A stretch of 63,334 bases of DNA. Source: a virus. Of the stretch, positions 54,642 to 63,334 are shown in pieces (the stretch's first letter is position 1; each line of letters begins with the position of its first letter). The stretch covers positions 1-63,334 of the IMG/VR virus record IMGVR_UViG_3300021961_000090. One strand, 5' to 3'. Both the position numbers and the translations under genes were made by a program. The notes beneath the pieces are model-generated. The model was given only the letters and a program-made list of their open reading frames with translations. It had not been told where the DNA came from and did not search any database.

Positions 54642-56564
54642 ATGGCTATCCCCGGCATTCAAGAGATACAGGCGCTGGCGACTAAGTACAGCAAGCCTCA
54701 GTTGCAGAAGATGGCGCAGATGGGTTTGATAGACCCGACCAAGGCCGTGATGGCTGGGATGATGATCGACCGCATCCAGAAGCAGAACATGCAGCCTCCG
54801 CAGCAGACCGTGGCAGAGGAAGTTATGGGCGCTCCGCAGCCTCCTCAACAGGCGCCACAGCAAATGCCACAGGCAGCAGGCGTGGCTGGGCTGCCTTCTA
54901 ATCTTCCTCCGCAGATGGCAGGCGGCGGGATAGTTGCGTTTGCAGATGGCGGGGATATAGACGATTACGCTGACGGCGGCGTAGTGCGGTTTGATAAGGG
55001 TGGGGCAACAAGATACGATAAATTGTCTACTCCGTATGATGAGTTAATTAATAAAGCTGCAAGAGAATATGGAATTGATCCAGTTGTATATAAACGATTG
55101 CTTGGTACTGAATCAAACTTCAAAACCGATGTGCCATCGTATCGTGGACCAGAATATGGGTATGGGATTGCACAGATTGCAGATATTCATGGATTAACTC
55201 GTGAGCAACGCGCCGATCCAACTGTGGCAATTCCGGCAGGAGCAAGAATTTTTAAGGGCTTTTTAGACAAGGCTGGTGGAGACTACGAAAAAGCTTTACA
55301 AATGTACAAAGGCGCCGTTTCTCCTGGTGGCAAGTCAAGGATGAAAAGCGTAATTGAAAGTATTTTAGAGGGCGTTACCGGTACCTCTGAAGCGCGCGCA
55401 GCAGAGCCAGCCCGTGCAGAGCCAAGTAAATCAAGAACATCGAGCTTGCCAAATGAGCCTGTATACACGTCGGAAGGTGTGCTGTTATATGGTGAAGAAC
55501 CAACTGAGCCGGCAGTACGTCGCACTTTACCGGGGCAGACTTATGAGCCTAGTCTGATCCGAGACATCTTAGAGGGTAGGCCTAACGTACGGATTGCTCC
55601 GCCCAAGAAAGAACCAAAACCTGAAACCGCTCCTGCGCCTGTTCCTGCGCCTGCGCCTAAAGCAGCAGAGAAGGCTGAGCCAACAGTAGAGAAGAAGGCT
55701 GAGATGGGTCCAGCGCGTCCGTCCGCAGAGCAGCGTTTAGAAAGTCAGCTAGCAGGCTTGTCTGGTAAAGCTGGTAAAGAACTTACGGCAGATGAAGTAA
55801 TAAGCGAGCAAGACAGAATGTTTGAGCGGCTGGGGGTCAATAAAGACTTCTTTACCAATCTTCGCAAAGATTACGAATCTACCCGTGGCAAGTTTCAAGA
55901 CCGTGCGGACAAGGCTGCCGGCCATGCGCTGATGATGTTTGGCGCTGGCTTAATGGGCGCTCGGCGTGGCGAGGAGTTTGCAACTGCAAGTAAAGCAGCG
56001 CAGCAATCTCTGATGATGTACATGTCATCTATGGATAAGATCTCTGATCAGGAAGAGAAGTTGAACAAAGACCTGCGTGATCTGGCTATATCTGAAGAGA
56101 ACTATAAGCGTAGTCGTGCAACGTCTGCGCTAGAGGCTGTTCAAAAGAATAGAGAGAAGGTTGCGGACAGACAGGTGCAAATTGCCGAACTGGAAAACAG
56201 AGGTCTTGTTGCATTAACAAATGCCGCTGTAGAAAGATACAAAACAGAAAATCCAGCCAAGTACATGGAGGCCAAAAGGATTGCAGAAGATACCGGTAAG
56301 CCCATTGAAGAAGTTATTAGGATGTTTACTTCTGGTGGCGCTGGATCTGCTGGATCTCTGGCAGACAAAGCCTATGACAATGTAATGAAGAGAGCGCAAG
56401 TTGATTTGTCATTCCAAATGCAAATAAATCGAGATCCTCAAGCATTGCAGGCTGCGATTGACGCAGAAACTAGACGGCTGCAAGGAGGCGGGGCAGCGCA
56501 AGGCGGTGGAGCCGGGGGCGGTGGTGGTAAAGTAGACACCAGTAATCCACTTTTGCGTCAGTGA
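54642..56564 (+). CDS. Internal virion protein with lytic transglycosylase domain
   Basis: 640 residues. Helical N-terminus, Gln/Pro linker, then AGGGIVAFADGGDIDDYADG and VVRFDKGG. Residues ~125-240 are an SLT domain: YKRLLGTESNFKTDVPSYRG (catalytic Glu157), YGYGIAQIADIHG. Pro/Glu-rich linker, then coiled coil and Gly-rich end. It would open peptidoglycan during DNA entry. Confidence 0.85.
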   Translation: MAIPGIQEIQALATKYSKPQLQKMAQMGLIDPTKAVMAGMMIDRIQKQNMQPPQQTVAEEVMGAPQPPQQAPQQMPQAAGVAGLPSNLPPQMAGGGIVAFADGGDIDDYADGGVVRFDKGGATRYDKLSTPYDELINKAAREYGIDPVVYKRLLGTESNFKTDVPSYRGPEYGYGIAQIADIHGLTREQRADPTVAIPAGARIFKGFLDKAGGDYEKALQMYKGAVSPGGKSRMKSVIESILEGVTGTSEARAAEPARAEPSKSRTSSLPNEPVYTSEGVLLYGEEPTEPAVRRTLPGQTYEPSLIRDILEGRPNVRIAPPKKEPKPETAPAPVPAPAPKAAEKAEPTVEKKAEMGPARPSAEQRLESQLAGLSGKAGKELTADEVISEQDRMFERLGVNKDFFTNLRKDYESTRGKFQDRADKAAGHALMMFGAGLMGARRGEEFATASKAAQQSLMMYMSSMDKISDQEEKLNKDLRDLAISEENYKRSRATSALEAVQKNREKVADRQVQIAELENRGLVALTNAAVERYKTENPAKYMEAKRIAEDTGKPIEEVIRMFTSGGAGSAGSLADKAYDNVMKRAQVDLSFQMQINRDPQALQAAIDAETRRLQGGGAAQGGGAGGGGGKVDTSNPLLRQ

Positions 56565-56571
56565 GGCTTAA

Positions 56572-59500
56572 ATGCCATCTCTGCTTGAGATCCTTAATGA
56601 TCCTAATTACACCGGTGCAAATCTAGCTACCAAGCAGGCGATCTTTGATCGATGGTCTGCTATGGATGACAATTACACTGGAGCAAATGAGGCAACCAAA
56701 CAGGCTATTAGAGCGAGATTTGGTTTAGGCGTCGCAGCACCAGTAGAAGATAGGTCAAAAGAACGCACCTTTGGGGAGGCGGCTACTGACATCTATGCAG
56801 GATTGAAAGGTGGGTTTGGATCACTACTCCAACTGCCATCTCAGCTTGCGGGCGTAGTCGGCGGTGAGTATGAGAAGCCGGGCGAAGAGACTGGCCTAGC
56901 AGCTGTCGGCAAAGAACTCCGCACAGAAGCAGAGGCTATGAAGTCTCCGGGACTAAAAGCCCGCGAGGCTGCCCGTGCGGCCAAGGTTGCAGAGGCAGAG
57001 AAGAAGGGGCAGCTGGATGCTTTTTTCACCGCATTCTCTGAAACCCTTAGAGATCCTGCCCTGCTGACAAGCTTCCTAGCAGAGCAAGCGCCACAGCTGC
57101 TCCCATCTTTGGGTGCTGCCCGACTGGTTGCCCCGCTGGCTGGTACAACGGCTGCGGTCAGGGCTGCTGTGGGTACGGGCGCAGTCCAGCAAGGCGCGGA
57201 TATCGCGGCAGGCACGTACGAGCAGGTCTATAAAGAACTCATCAAGCAGGGCGTATCCGAGACAGAAGCGGCTGGTCAGGCGCTAGGATTGGCACGTCTG
57301 AATGGTGTTGGAGCCACGGGATTATCGATACTTTCGCAGCGACTGCCAGGTGCAAGAGCGCTGGAAGAAGCATTTGCCGGTAAGAAAGGTGAGCTTGGCC
57401 GCATCCTTGGCGGTGTTAAAGGCGCGGCTGGTGAGGCGGTCAGTGAGGTGGCAGAAGAGACGCCGGCCAGATTCCTCCAGAACCTTGCTATGGCGCAGGT
57501 AGCGCCGGAGACATCTCTGACAGCAGGGCTGGGAGAAACAGCTGCTATGGCCGCTCTAGGCGGTGCTGGACTAGGCGGTGCAGCAGGTCTGCTACAGCGT
57601 CAGGCGCCCAGAGAAGCAGCGCCTCCAGCAACCACCATCCCATCACAGTTTGCGCCAACACCAGAACCAGAGCCAGAGCCGGAACCACCAAGGATACAGT
57701 TGCCGCCTGAGCCGCCGATAGAACCTGGCTTGCCTCCAGAAGTGGAGCCGCCCGCCCCGCCAGTGGAAACATTACCACCTGAAGGACCGCCCCCGCCGCC
57801 TGCGCCAACATTTGCGCCGCCGTCAGACGAAACAGTTGAGGCGATGCGTAACTACTGGCAGGGTAGGCCAGAAGACTTTGGCTTATCGTTTGGCGCTATT
57901 CAGAACCGCGATCGTTCTAAGCCGGCATCTATTCAGCAGATGACCAGCATTGCCGCTGAGCCGGACTACAACCGTCTGTCCGTGTCCAAAGACTTTGGCG
58001 CCGGCGCGCCTGTGGTAATCAGCGATGTTGAGTTGACCCCAGCGCGACTTGGGCGAATTGATACCGTATCCGCATCTGATGGCACAAAGATACCGGTGCA
58101 GTACGCTGTCATAGATGCTGGGTTTATTACACCTAGCAACCGTGCAGACGGCACAATTATTGAGCAGTACGCAGATCCTAACTTTCAAGGCGTTCGCCCG
58201 GTTGCCGGAAATGGTCGGATTGCTGGATTGCAACGGGCTTTTCAAGAAGGAACTACTCAGGACTATGTGCAAAGCTTGATTAATGACCCAAGTCACGGCG
58301 TTGACCCTGAAGTAATTCGATCTATAGCGCAACCTGTACTTGTCCGGTTGATGCCCAAGTCTGCGCTTACCCCCGATATTGCTGACAAGAGCAACGTCGG
58401 CGGCCAGCTTGGCATGTCGCCTACAGAGCAGGCCAAGATTGATATGGGCAGGTTTGATCTGCAAGGCATAGAGTTTCTTGCGGACGGCACTCCTAACCTG
58501 AAATCGCTCCGGCAATTTGTTGCCGCTATGCCGCAGGAAGAACAAGCCAACCTGCTGAACAAACAGGGGCAGCCCAATCCTCTGGCAAAGATTCGTCTAG
58601 CAAATGCGCTGTTTGCCCGTGCGTATGAGAACGATGCGCTGATTGATCTATACGCAGAAGCCACAGATCCAGAGGCCCAACAGATCCTGCGCGGCATGGC
58701 TATCGCTGCACCTGCCATGTCTAATCTATCTGGCGCTGGCAACTATGACATCCGTCAGTATGTATCCAAGGCTGCTGAGTTGGCGGTAAATGCGCGTCGC
58801 CAAAACATGGATCTGGCTGCTTATGCAGATCAGGGTGACATCGAGATGGATCCGCTGACCCGCGAGGTTGTCAGCATGTTTGCCGCCAACAAGAATGCAC
58901 CCCGTCGAGTCGGTGATGCGTTGGCTAGTCTAGCGGCTGAAGCACAAAAAGCGTATGAGGAAACACAGGGGGGTCCAGATCTATTTGGTAATGAGCCGGT
59001 CGGGCGCCCGCTAGAAGACATATTCCAAGTCTTGCGTGGTGAGCCAACTGTTACCACGCCTATAGTGGAAGAGGTAAAACCTGAGCGTGTTGAATTTGTT
59101 ATTGACAAAAATCCAGCCGAAATTGCTAAAGAGATTAAAGGCAAAAATGTACCGTGGATAGCGCAATGGCTGGTGGATAACGCGCCCAATAGCGCTGCCA
59201 AAGCTATTGCAGAAAAGATAGTTGATCGGATTACTGACTACGACAAGCGTGGTGTGCCGATGACTGTAGTCATTCGCAACGGTGCGAATCGCCCACGCGG
59301 AGCCTATGGCAGCTCTAAGATTTCATGGGGATCTGAAGGAATTAAATTCAGAGTTACCTTTAATGGAGTTGATGCAAAAGGTAAGGCTGACAGGCTAACC
59401 GGAACTACTTATGAAACCATCATGCACGAGTTGTTGCATGTGGCTACACAACCGCAGTTATATTTGTTACCAGAGTCTGCGCCTGAAGTAAAAGAACTCC

Positions 59501-62500
59501 AACGGTTACTTGATCTTGTAAACAAAAAAATAGTAGCTGATATTGCCGCAAACGTAGACCATCCTTTCATCAGGATGATGCAAAGGCAGAAGGCTGCGTC
59601 CCCTAAAGCATGGAAAAAGTTTGGCCCCATGAAAAACGTCCACGAGATTTTGACGTGGGGCTTAACAGATCCTGAGTATCAAAGTTACATATCACAAATT
59701 CAAGTTACGCCACAGCAAAGCGCATTTACAAAATTTGTAGATGTGCTGCGTAAGCTATTGGGGCTGGATCCAAAATATCAGACCGCGCTAGAACAAGTGG
59801 CTATGGTGGCGGAAGAACTTATTTCTGAGCCGGGCGTAAACGTTGCCGCTGTTGCAGAACGAGCAGGCACATTCTTGGGAACAAGAGTTGGACCGCAGCA
59901 AAAAGGTGCGCCATCCGAAACAATCAGAGAAGAGTTTATTGAAGTCCCAGAGTTCATTAGCAAAGGTGCTAAGAAACTTGGAGAGATCGGTAAGAAGCCT
60001 GGCATCACGCCAGACCAAGGATTCGCGCACGTTGATCCAGAAGTATTGAAGAAGCTTGGTCCAATCTTTGCCCCTGAAGGCAAGACCTTTGCTGACAAGA
60101 TGGATACGTACAAAGACCGTACGTTCCAGCGGTTGGCGCAGGGTATCGCAGACCAGTACCGCACTATCAAGGACTACAGCCCGCTGGCTTATATCAAAGC
60201 CCGGATGTCCAAAACTGTTGACGGCGCGCTAGAAGGTCTGACCTTCTATGGGCAGGTCAAGCTAACAGACGGTGCGCTGGATATCAAACAAGGCACGGAT
60301 GGTTTGGTCAAAGTGCTTGAGCCAATTGGTAACGAGGTCAACAGCTTCCTAATCTGGCGGGCGCTAAGCCGCGACTTCAACATTGTTGAGAAGTCTAAGC
60401 GGACGCAAGAAGAAATAGAAGGAATTGAGGACAAGATCCAACAACTATTGGCATCAAAGAATGTAGCCAACAGAGGGTTTGAAAAAGAACTCAACAGAAT
60501 TATTAAAGATCAAACTCTTTCTGACAAAGAAAAGCGCGATGCCATTTCAAAAATTAAAAAAGAAACGGACAAGTACAAGAAAGAAATTGATCAGCAGGTT
60601 TCTGTTGAGCGAGCAACTATTGCAAAACTCAAAGAGACTATAAAGCTTCCATCCATTTCTCCTGAAGTGGTGGCGCAGCGTAACGAGTTGGCGGTCGGCA
60701 AGATCGGTAATGAATCTAGGCTTGAGGTGTACAACCGCGTCAGCCGCGAGTTGAACAAGTTGAACAAGTCTGTGCTGGATATCGCTCTGGAAAAGGGGCA
60801 GATAGACCGCCGTTCATACGAAACATTCTTGCAGGACATTTACTACATCCCGTTCTACAAAATGGTGGAGGATGGCCAGGTAGCAGATATCCGCACGGCA
60901 TCTGGGCTGGCCAATCAGTATTTCTCCAAGGCGCTGAAAGGTGGCGAGAAACCTTTTGGCGATCTGATGGAGAACCTGCTGCGCAACTGGAACCATATCT
61001 TGTCTGCGTCTATGAAGAACGACGCGGCAGTGGAAACATTGAAGGCAGCTACAGAAGCAGGTGCTGCCTATCCCAATCTTAAAGTTCAGTATGACTGGCG
61101 TGATGGCAAGGTCTACAAGGGTGAGGCACTGCTAGAACCGCAGGTTATTGACGGCGTTCAGTACAAGGCTGGTGAGTTGCGGCCTGGCATCTTCTCTTCT
61201 GACGGCAAGGGGTTGGTCAAGGTCATGATGAATGGCTACCCCGCCTACTATGAGGTAGTAGATCCGCTGCTGGTGGAATCCATCATGTCGATTGGATACA
61301 TGGGGCCGAAGTCCAAGTTCCTAGACATGGCGCGAGACTTCAAGAACATCTTGCAGTATGGCGTGACACTCAGCCCTGCGTTCAAGGTGCGTAACCTTGT
61401 ACGGGATTCGTGGCAGTCGGCAGCGGTGTCTCAGCTTGGATTAAACATTGGCAAGAACGTGACGGAAGGCTTGGCTGCTAGTAAGAAGGGCAATCCTGAT
61501 TACATCTCTGCACTGGCGGGCGGCGCGATCTTCAACTTTGGTTCCTATATGGAAGGGGATCAGGCTAGACAGGTAAAGCGCTTGATTAAGCAGGGCGTTA
61601 ATCCTGACAACATCCTCAATACAGAAGATAAGATTAAGAATGGCCTGAAGAAGATGTATGACGCCTACCAAGAGTTAGGCAACCGTTCGGAAGCAGCCAA
61701 CCGTATGGCGCTGTACAAGCAGCTGCGGGCTAAAGGTCTAAGCCATCTGGAGGCATCCTTTCAAGCGCGTGATCTGCTGGACTTCTCTATGCAGGGCGCG
61801 TGGCCGGCAGTGCGTTTGGTAACGCAGGTCATCCCGTTCCTGAATGCGCGTATCCAAGGTCTGTACAAGCTTGGCCGTGACGGCATCATTCCTACCAGCC
61901 GGGTGCTGTATAACTCTGTCACTGGCAAGCCATTAGATCTGACTGACAAGCAGAAAGCTCAACAGTTTTCTATTGTTACCGGCGCTACTGTATTAGCGTC
62001 CTTAATGCTGTACATGGCATTCAAGGATGATGACGAGTTCAAGAAGCGTGAGCAGTGGGACCGTGACAACTTCTGGTGGTTCCGCCTGCCAGGTATGGAA
62101 GCAGCCATTCGTATTCCTAAGCCATTTGAGATTGGTGCTATGGGTACGTTTGCTGAGCGTATCGCTGAGCAGATGTTTGATGAAGGCGCAGAGGGTCGTG
62201 TGTTCGAGCAGAGCATGAAGCGTATGCTGACTGACACGTTCGCCATCAACCCAATCCCGCAGATGATCAAACCACTGGTGGATCTGTACGCCAACAAGGA
62301 CAGCTTCACAGGTGCGCCGATCGAGACTGCCGGCATGGAGCGTCTGTCGAAAGCAGAGCGCGTGGCTATCAACACCAGCCCGCTGGCAAAGGCACTCAGT
62401 CAAGTAGCTAACGTCTTCCTACCAGAAGCAACAGAGGTTTCTCCCGTACAGACAGACTACGCTATCAAGGCTTATCTGGGCTGGATGGGTGCAACCATCT

Positions 62501-62928
62501 CTGCTACGTCGCACTACGCGGTGATGCCGTTCTCGAAGAGCGCCTATCCTGACCACAACTGGACAGATACCATGTCGCTGGGATTCGTGCGGACGCTGCC
62601 GGCCAACCAGTCTGGATATGTGACCAGCTTCTACGAGAACATGAAGACTATCGAGCAGGCGTACGCTGACATGCGTCACTACGCCGAGCTAGGTCAGGCA
62701 GACAAGGTGCAGGAGATCCTGGAAGAGAAGGGTGACAAGATCCAGCTGGCCAAGTTCTATGACAAGACCAGCAAGGATATGGCAAAGGTACGGCAGGCCA
62801 TCCAAGTTATCCAGCGGGATGAGACTATGGACGGCGCGCAGAAGCGGGAAGAGATTGACCGCTTGAAGCAGCTGATCGGGATGCTGGCCAAGCAAGCAGA
62901 GGATGTACGGAAGTCACTCCGCCAGTGA
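56572..62928 (+). CDS. Giant polyvalent ejection protein (ddrB-ParB, HExxH, LPD38)
   Basis: 2118 residues. (1) ~1-340: two NYTGANxATKQAI repeats, then amphipathic, Ala/Gly-rich membrane-active helices. (2) Pro-rich linker ~360-420. (3) ~425-640: ddrB-type ParB domain (ITPSNRADGTIIEQYADPNF, VRPVAGNGRIAGLQRAF). (4) TYETIMHELLHVATQP with HELLH at 952-956, a zinc-metallopeptidase motif. (5) ~1150-1400 coiled coil. (6) ~1580-1850: LPD38-like (KNILQYGVTLSPAFKVRNLV, ARDLLDFSMQGAW). Matches large polyvalent proteins delivered with phage DNA, possibly for entry and host takeover. Confidence 0.88.
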   Translation: MPSLLEILNDPNYTGANLATKQAIFDRWSAMDDNYTGANEATKQAIRARFGLGVAAPVEDRSKERTFGEAATDIYAGLKGGFGSLLQLPSQLAGVVGGEYEKPGEETGLAAVGKELRTEAEAMKSPGLKAREAARAAKVAEAEKKGQLDAFFTAFSETLRDPALLTSFLAEQAPQLLPSLGAARLVAPLAGTTAAVRAAVGTGAVQQGADIAAGTYEQVYKELIKQGVSETEAAGQALGLARLNGVGATGLSILSQRLPGARALEEAFAGKKGELGRILGGVKGAAGEAVSEVAEETPARFLQNLAMAQVAPETSLTAGLGETAAMAALGGAGLGGAAGLLQRQAPREAAPPATTIPSQFAPTPEPEPEPEPPRIQLPPEPPIEPGLPPEVEPPAPPVETLPPEGPPPPPAPTFAPPSDETVEAMRNYWQGRPEDFGLSFGAIQNRDRSKPASIQQMTSIAAEPDYNRLSVSKDFGAGAPVVISDVELTPARLGRIDTVSASDGTKIPVQYAVIDAGFITPSNRADGTIIEQYADPNFQGVRPVAGNGRIAGLQRAFQEGTTQDYVQSLINDPSHGVDPEVIRSIAQPVLVRLMPKSALTPDIADKSNVGGQLGMSPTEQAKIDMGRFDLQGIEFLADGTPNLKSLRQFVAAMPQEEQANLLNKQGQPNPLAKIRLANALFARAYENDALIDLYAEATDPEAQQILRGMAIAAPAMSNLSGAGNYDIRQYVSKAAELAVNARRQNMDLAAYADQGDIEMDPLTREVVSMFAANKNAPRRVGDALASLAAEAQKAYEETQGGPDLFGNEPVGRPLEDIFQVLRGEPTVTTPIVEEVKPERVEFVIDKNPAEIAKEIKGKNVPWIAQWLVDNAPNSAAKAIAEKIVDRITDYDKRGVPMTVVIRNGANRPRGAYGSSKISWGSEGIKFRVTFNGVDAKGKADRLTGTTYETIMHELLHVATQPQLYLLPESAPEVKELQRLLDLVNKKIVADIAANVDHPFIRMMQRQKAASPKAWKKFGPMKNVHEILTWGLTDPEYQSYISQIQVTPQQSAFTKFVDVLRKLLGLDPKYQTALEQVAMVAEELISEPGVNVAAVAERAGTFLGTRVGPQQKGAPSETIREEFIEVPEFISKGAKKLGEIGKKPGITPDQGFAHVDPEVLKKLGPIFAPEGKTFADKMDTYKDRTFQRLAQGIADQYRTIKDYSPLAYIKARMSKTVDGALEGLTFYGQVKLTDGALDIKQGTDGLVKVLEPIGNEVNSFLIWRALSRDFNIVEKSKRTQEEIEGIEDKIQQLLASKNVANRGFEKELNRIIKDQTLSDKEKRDAISKIKKETDKYKKEIDQQVSVERATIAKLKETIKLPSISPEVVAQRNELAVGKIGNESRLEVYNRVSRELNKLNKSVLDIALEKGQIDRRSYETFLQDIYYIPFYKMVEDGQVADIRTASGLANQYFSKALKGGEKPFGDLMENLLRNWNHILSASMKNDAAVETLKAATEAGAAYPNLKVQYDWRDGKVYKGEALLEPQVIDGVQYKAGELRPGIFSSDGKGLVKVMMNGYPAYYEVVDPLLVESIMSIGYMGPKSKFLDMARDFKNILQYGVTLSPAFKVRNLVRDSWQSAAVSQLGLNIGKNVTEGLAASKKGNPDYISALAGGAIFNFGSYMEGDQARQVKRLIKQGVNPDNILNTEDKIKNGLKKMYDAYQELGNRSEAANRMALYKQLRAKGLSHLEASFQARDLLDFSMQGAWPAVRLVTQVIPFLNARIQGLYKLGRDGIIPTSRVLYNSVTGKPLDLTDKQKAQQFSIVTGATVLASLMLYMAFKDDDEFKKREQWDRDNFWWFRLPGMEAAIRIPKPFEIGAMGTFAERIAEQMFDEGAEGRVFEQSMKRMLTDTFAINPIPQMIKPLVDLYANKDSFTGAPIETAGMERLSKAERVAINTSPLAKALSQVANVFLPEATEVSPVQTDYAIKAYLGWMGATISATSHYAVMPFSKSAYPDHNWTDTMSLGFVRTLPANQSGYVTSFYENMKTIEQAYADMRHYAELGQADKVQEILEEKGDKIQLAKFYDKTSKDMAKVRQAIQVIQRDETMDGAQKREEIDRLKQLIGMLAKQAEDVRKSLRQ

Positions 62929-63204
62929 TTTCTGGTGGCGCTCAATAGTCATGGCCATAAGATCCCACTCTTCGAGTCTGTACCGTGTATAAAAGCCTCT
63001 GCTTCCTAGTCCGTGGTAGCCAGACTTTCCAACATGGTGTTCAGGACAAAGAGGGATTACCAGCCAGTCAGACGCCCGCTGCGCCCCGCCTACAGCGTCA
63101 CGAGGATGATGCAAGACAGCGGGGGTATAGCCGTTCCCGAGATGGTGACAAAGCACACAACCAAGCCCGGCTACTTCGTCCATATACTGCTTAACTGGTT
63201 TCAT
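62914..63204 (-). CDS. HNH/Ref-like nuclease
   Basis: 96 residues. CVLCHHLGNGYTPAVLHHPR, then QRASDWLVIPLCPEHHVGKS and GYHGLGSRGFYTRYRLEEWD match the Ref/DUF968-type His-Me-finger nucleases found in phages (CxxC, HH, CPEHH). Its end overlaps the giant gene's end by 15 bases, convergently. Its start lies within the right terminal repeat, where it overlaps the stop of the zinc-ribbon gene. Confidence 0.82.
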   Translation of the reverse strand: MKPVKQYMDEVAGLGCVLCHHLGNGYTPAVLHHPRDAVGGAQRASDWLVIPLCPEHHVGKSGYHGLGSRGFYTRYRLEEWDLMAMTIERHQKSLAE

Positions 63205-63334
63205 TTTCTGGGTTTATATATCGTTGCCAGACATGGCGTTCAATTTCTATAGAGAAAAACCGTTCCGCGCAGGACAAACATTCTCGCCTGCGTTCCATGT
63301 AATAGAAATTAAAATTTTTGTCATAGAACTGTCT
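63186..63334. repeat. Right copy of the terminal redundancy
   Basis: 149 bases equal to 1-148 plus one inserted C (TTTTCTGGG). This version gives a sensible stop codon (63193-63191) for the zinc-ribbon protein and separate genes, so it is probably the correct reading. Confidence 0.95.
63191..63334 (-). CDS. 3' part of the NrdR-like zinc-ribbon gene
   Basis: Continuation of the gene at 1-193 across the circle junction: on the joined molecule it is 62 residues, ending HVWQRYINPENETS. The stop TAA lies 11 bases inside the following HNH gene. Confidence 0.7.
   Translation of the reverse strand, partial: RQFYDKNFNFYYMERRRECLSCAERFFSIEIERHVWQRYINPENETS

Noticed and set aside
1-63334. tRNA genes
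   Set aside because: No cloverleaf with the TPsiC pattern GGTTCRANYCC was found by eye in the intergenic regions.
1-63334. Integrase, excisionase or attachment site indicating a temperate phage
   Set aside because: No recombinase motifs seen; small HTH, RHH and LexA-type proteins alone do not show lysogeny.

Overview
The window is essentially one complete genome of a tailed double-stranded DNA bacteriophage (Caudoviricetes) of about 63.2 kb. Bases 1-148 are repeated at 63186-63334, so the sequence is a closed circle or terminally redundant molecule cut open once. The virion genes look like a podovirus: a P22-type portal, a GroES-like protein, scaffold, HK97-fold capsid, two head-tail adaptors and a gp10-like hub, with no tape-measure or sheath gene. 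A GH24 lysozyme with a nested Rz/Rz1 spanin pair points to a Gram-negative host, probably a pseudomonadote. I see no integrase, tRNA or DNA polymerase.

Layout. (1) 1-8698, minus strand: one long, tightly overlapped early operon behind a consensus promoter at 8717-8745. It carries small regulators, a sugar/methyl-transferase cluster, and a recombination block (ERF annealing protein, SSB-like protein, RecB/Cas4-like exonuclease, resolvase-like nuclease). (2) 8714-11455: the most unusual part, mostly RNA. It has a ~100-nt small-RNA candidate with terminator, a ~650-nt highly structured RNA behind its own promoter, a methyltransferase, then three 56-nt copies of a three-hairpin RNA with compensatory base changes, embedded in arrays of GGCNN pentamers in perfect 5-base phase. 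The arrays flank a 204-aa protein whose C-terminus has a RAMP-like glycine loop. (3) 11456-15298, plus strand: a ParB-domain protein, a superfamily II helicase and a Toprim primase. (4) 15260-19149, minus strand: fifteen small accessory genes driven by a promoter at 19197-19224, with two families of duplicated leader/ribosome-site sequences. (5) 19405-62928, plus strand: terminase, a LexA-type DNA-binding protein, portal, capsid, an island of small very basic proteins sharing a C-terminal module, adaptors, fibres, lysis genes, tail hub, and the large DNA-ejection proteins including a 2118-residue polyvalent protein. Three free-standing homing endonucleases sit between virion genes. (6) 62914-63334 and 1-193, minus: an HNH/Ref-like nuclease and an NrdR-like zinc ribbon across the circle junction.

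Working together: the left operon would supply DNA recombination and glycan/methyl chemistry, the helicase, primase and ParB-like protein would redirect host replication, and the right arm builds and releases the particle. Three tandem fibre proteins each carry exactly seven ~41-residue repeats, consistent with seven-bladed propeller adhesins. The RNA region is the best candidate for an undescribed system. Family names come from recognising motifs by eye; no database search was run.
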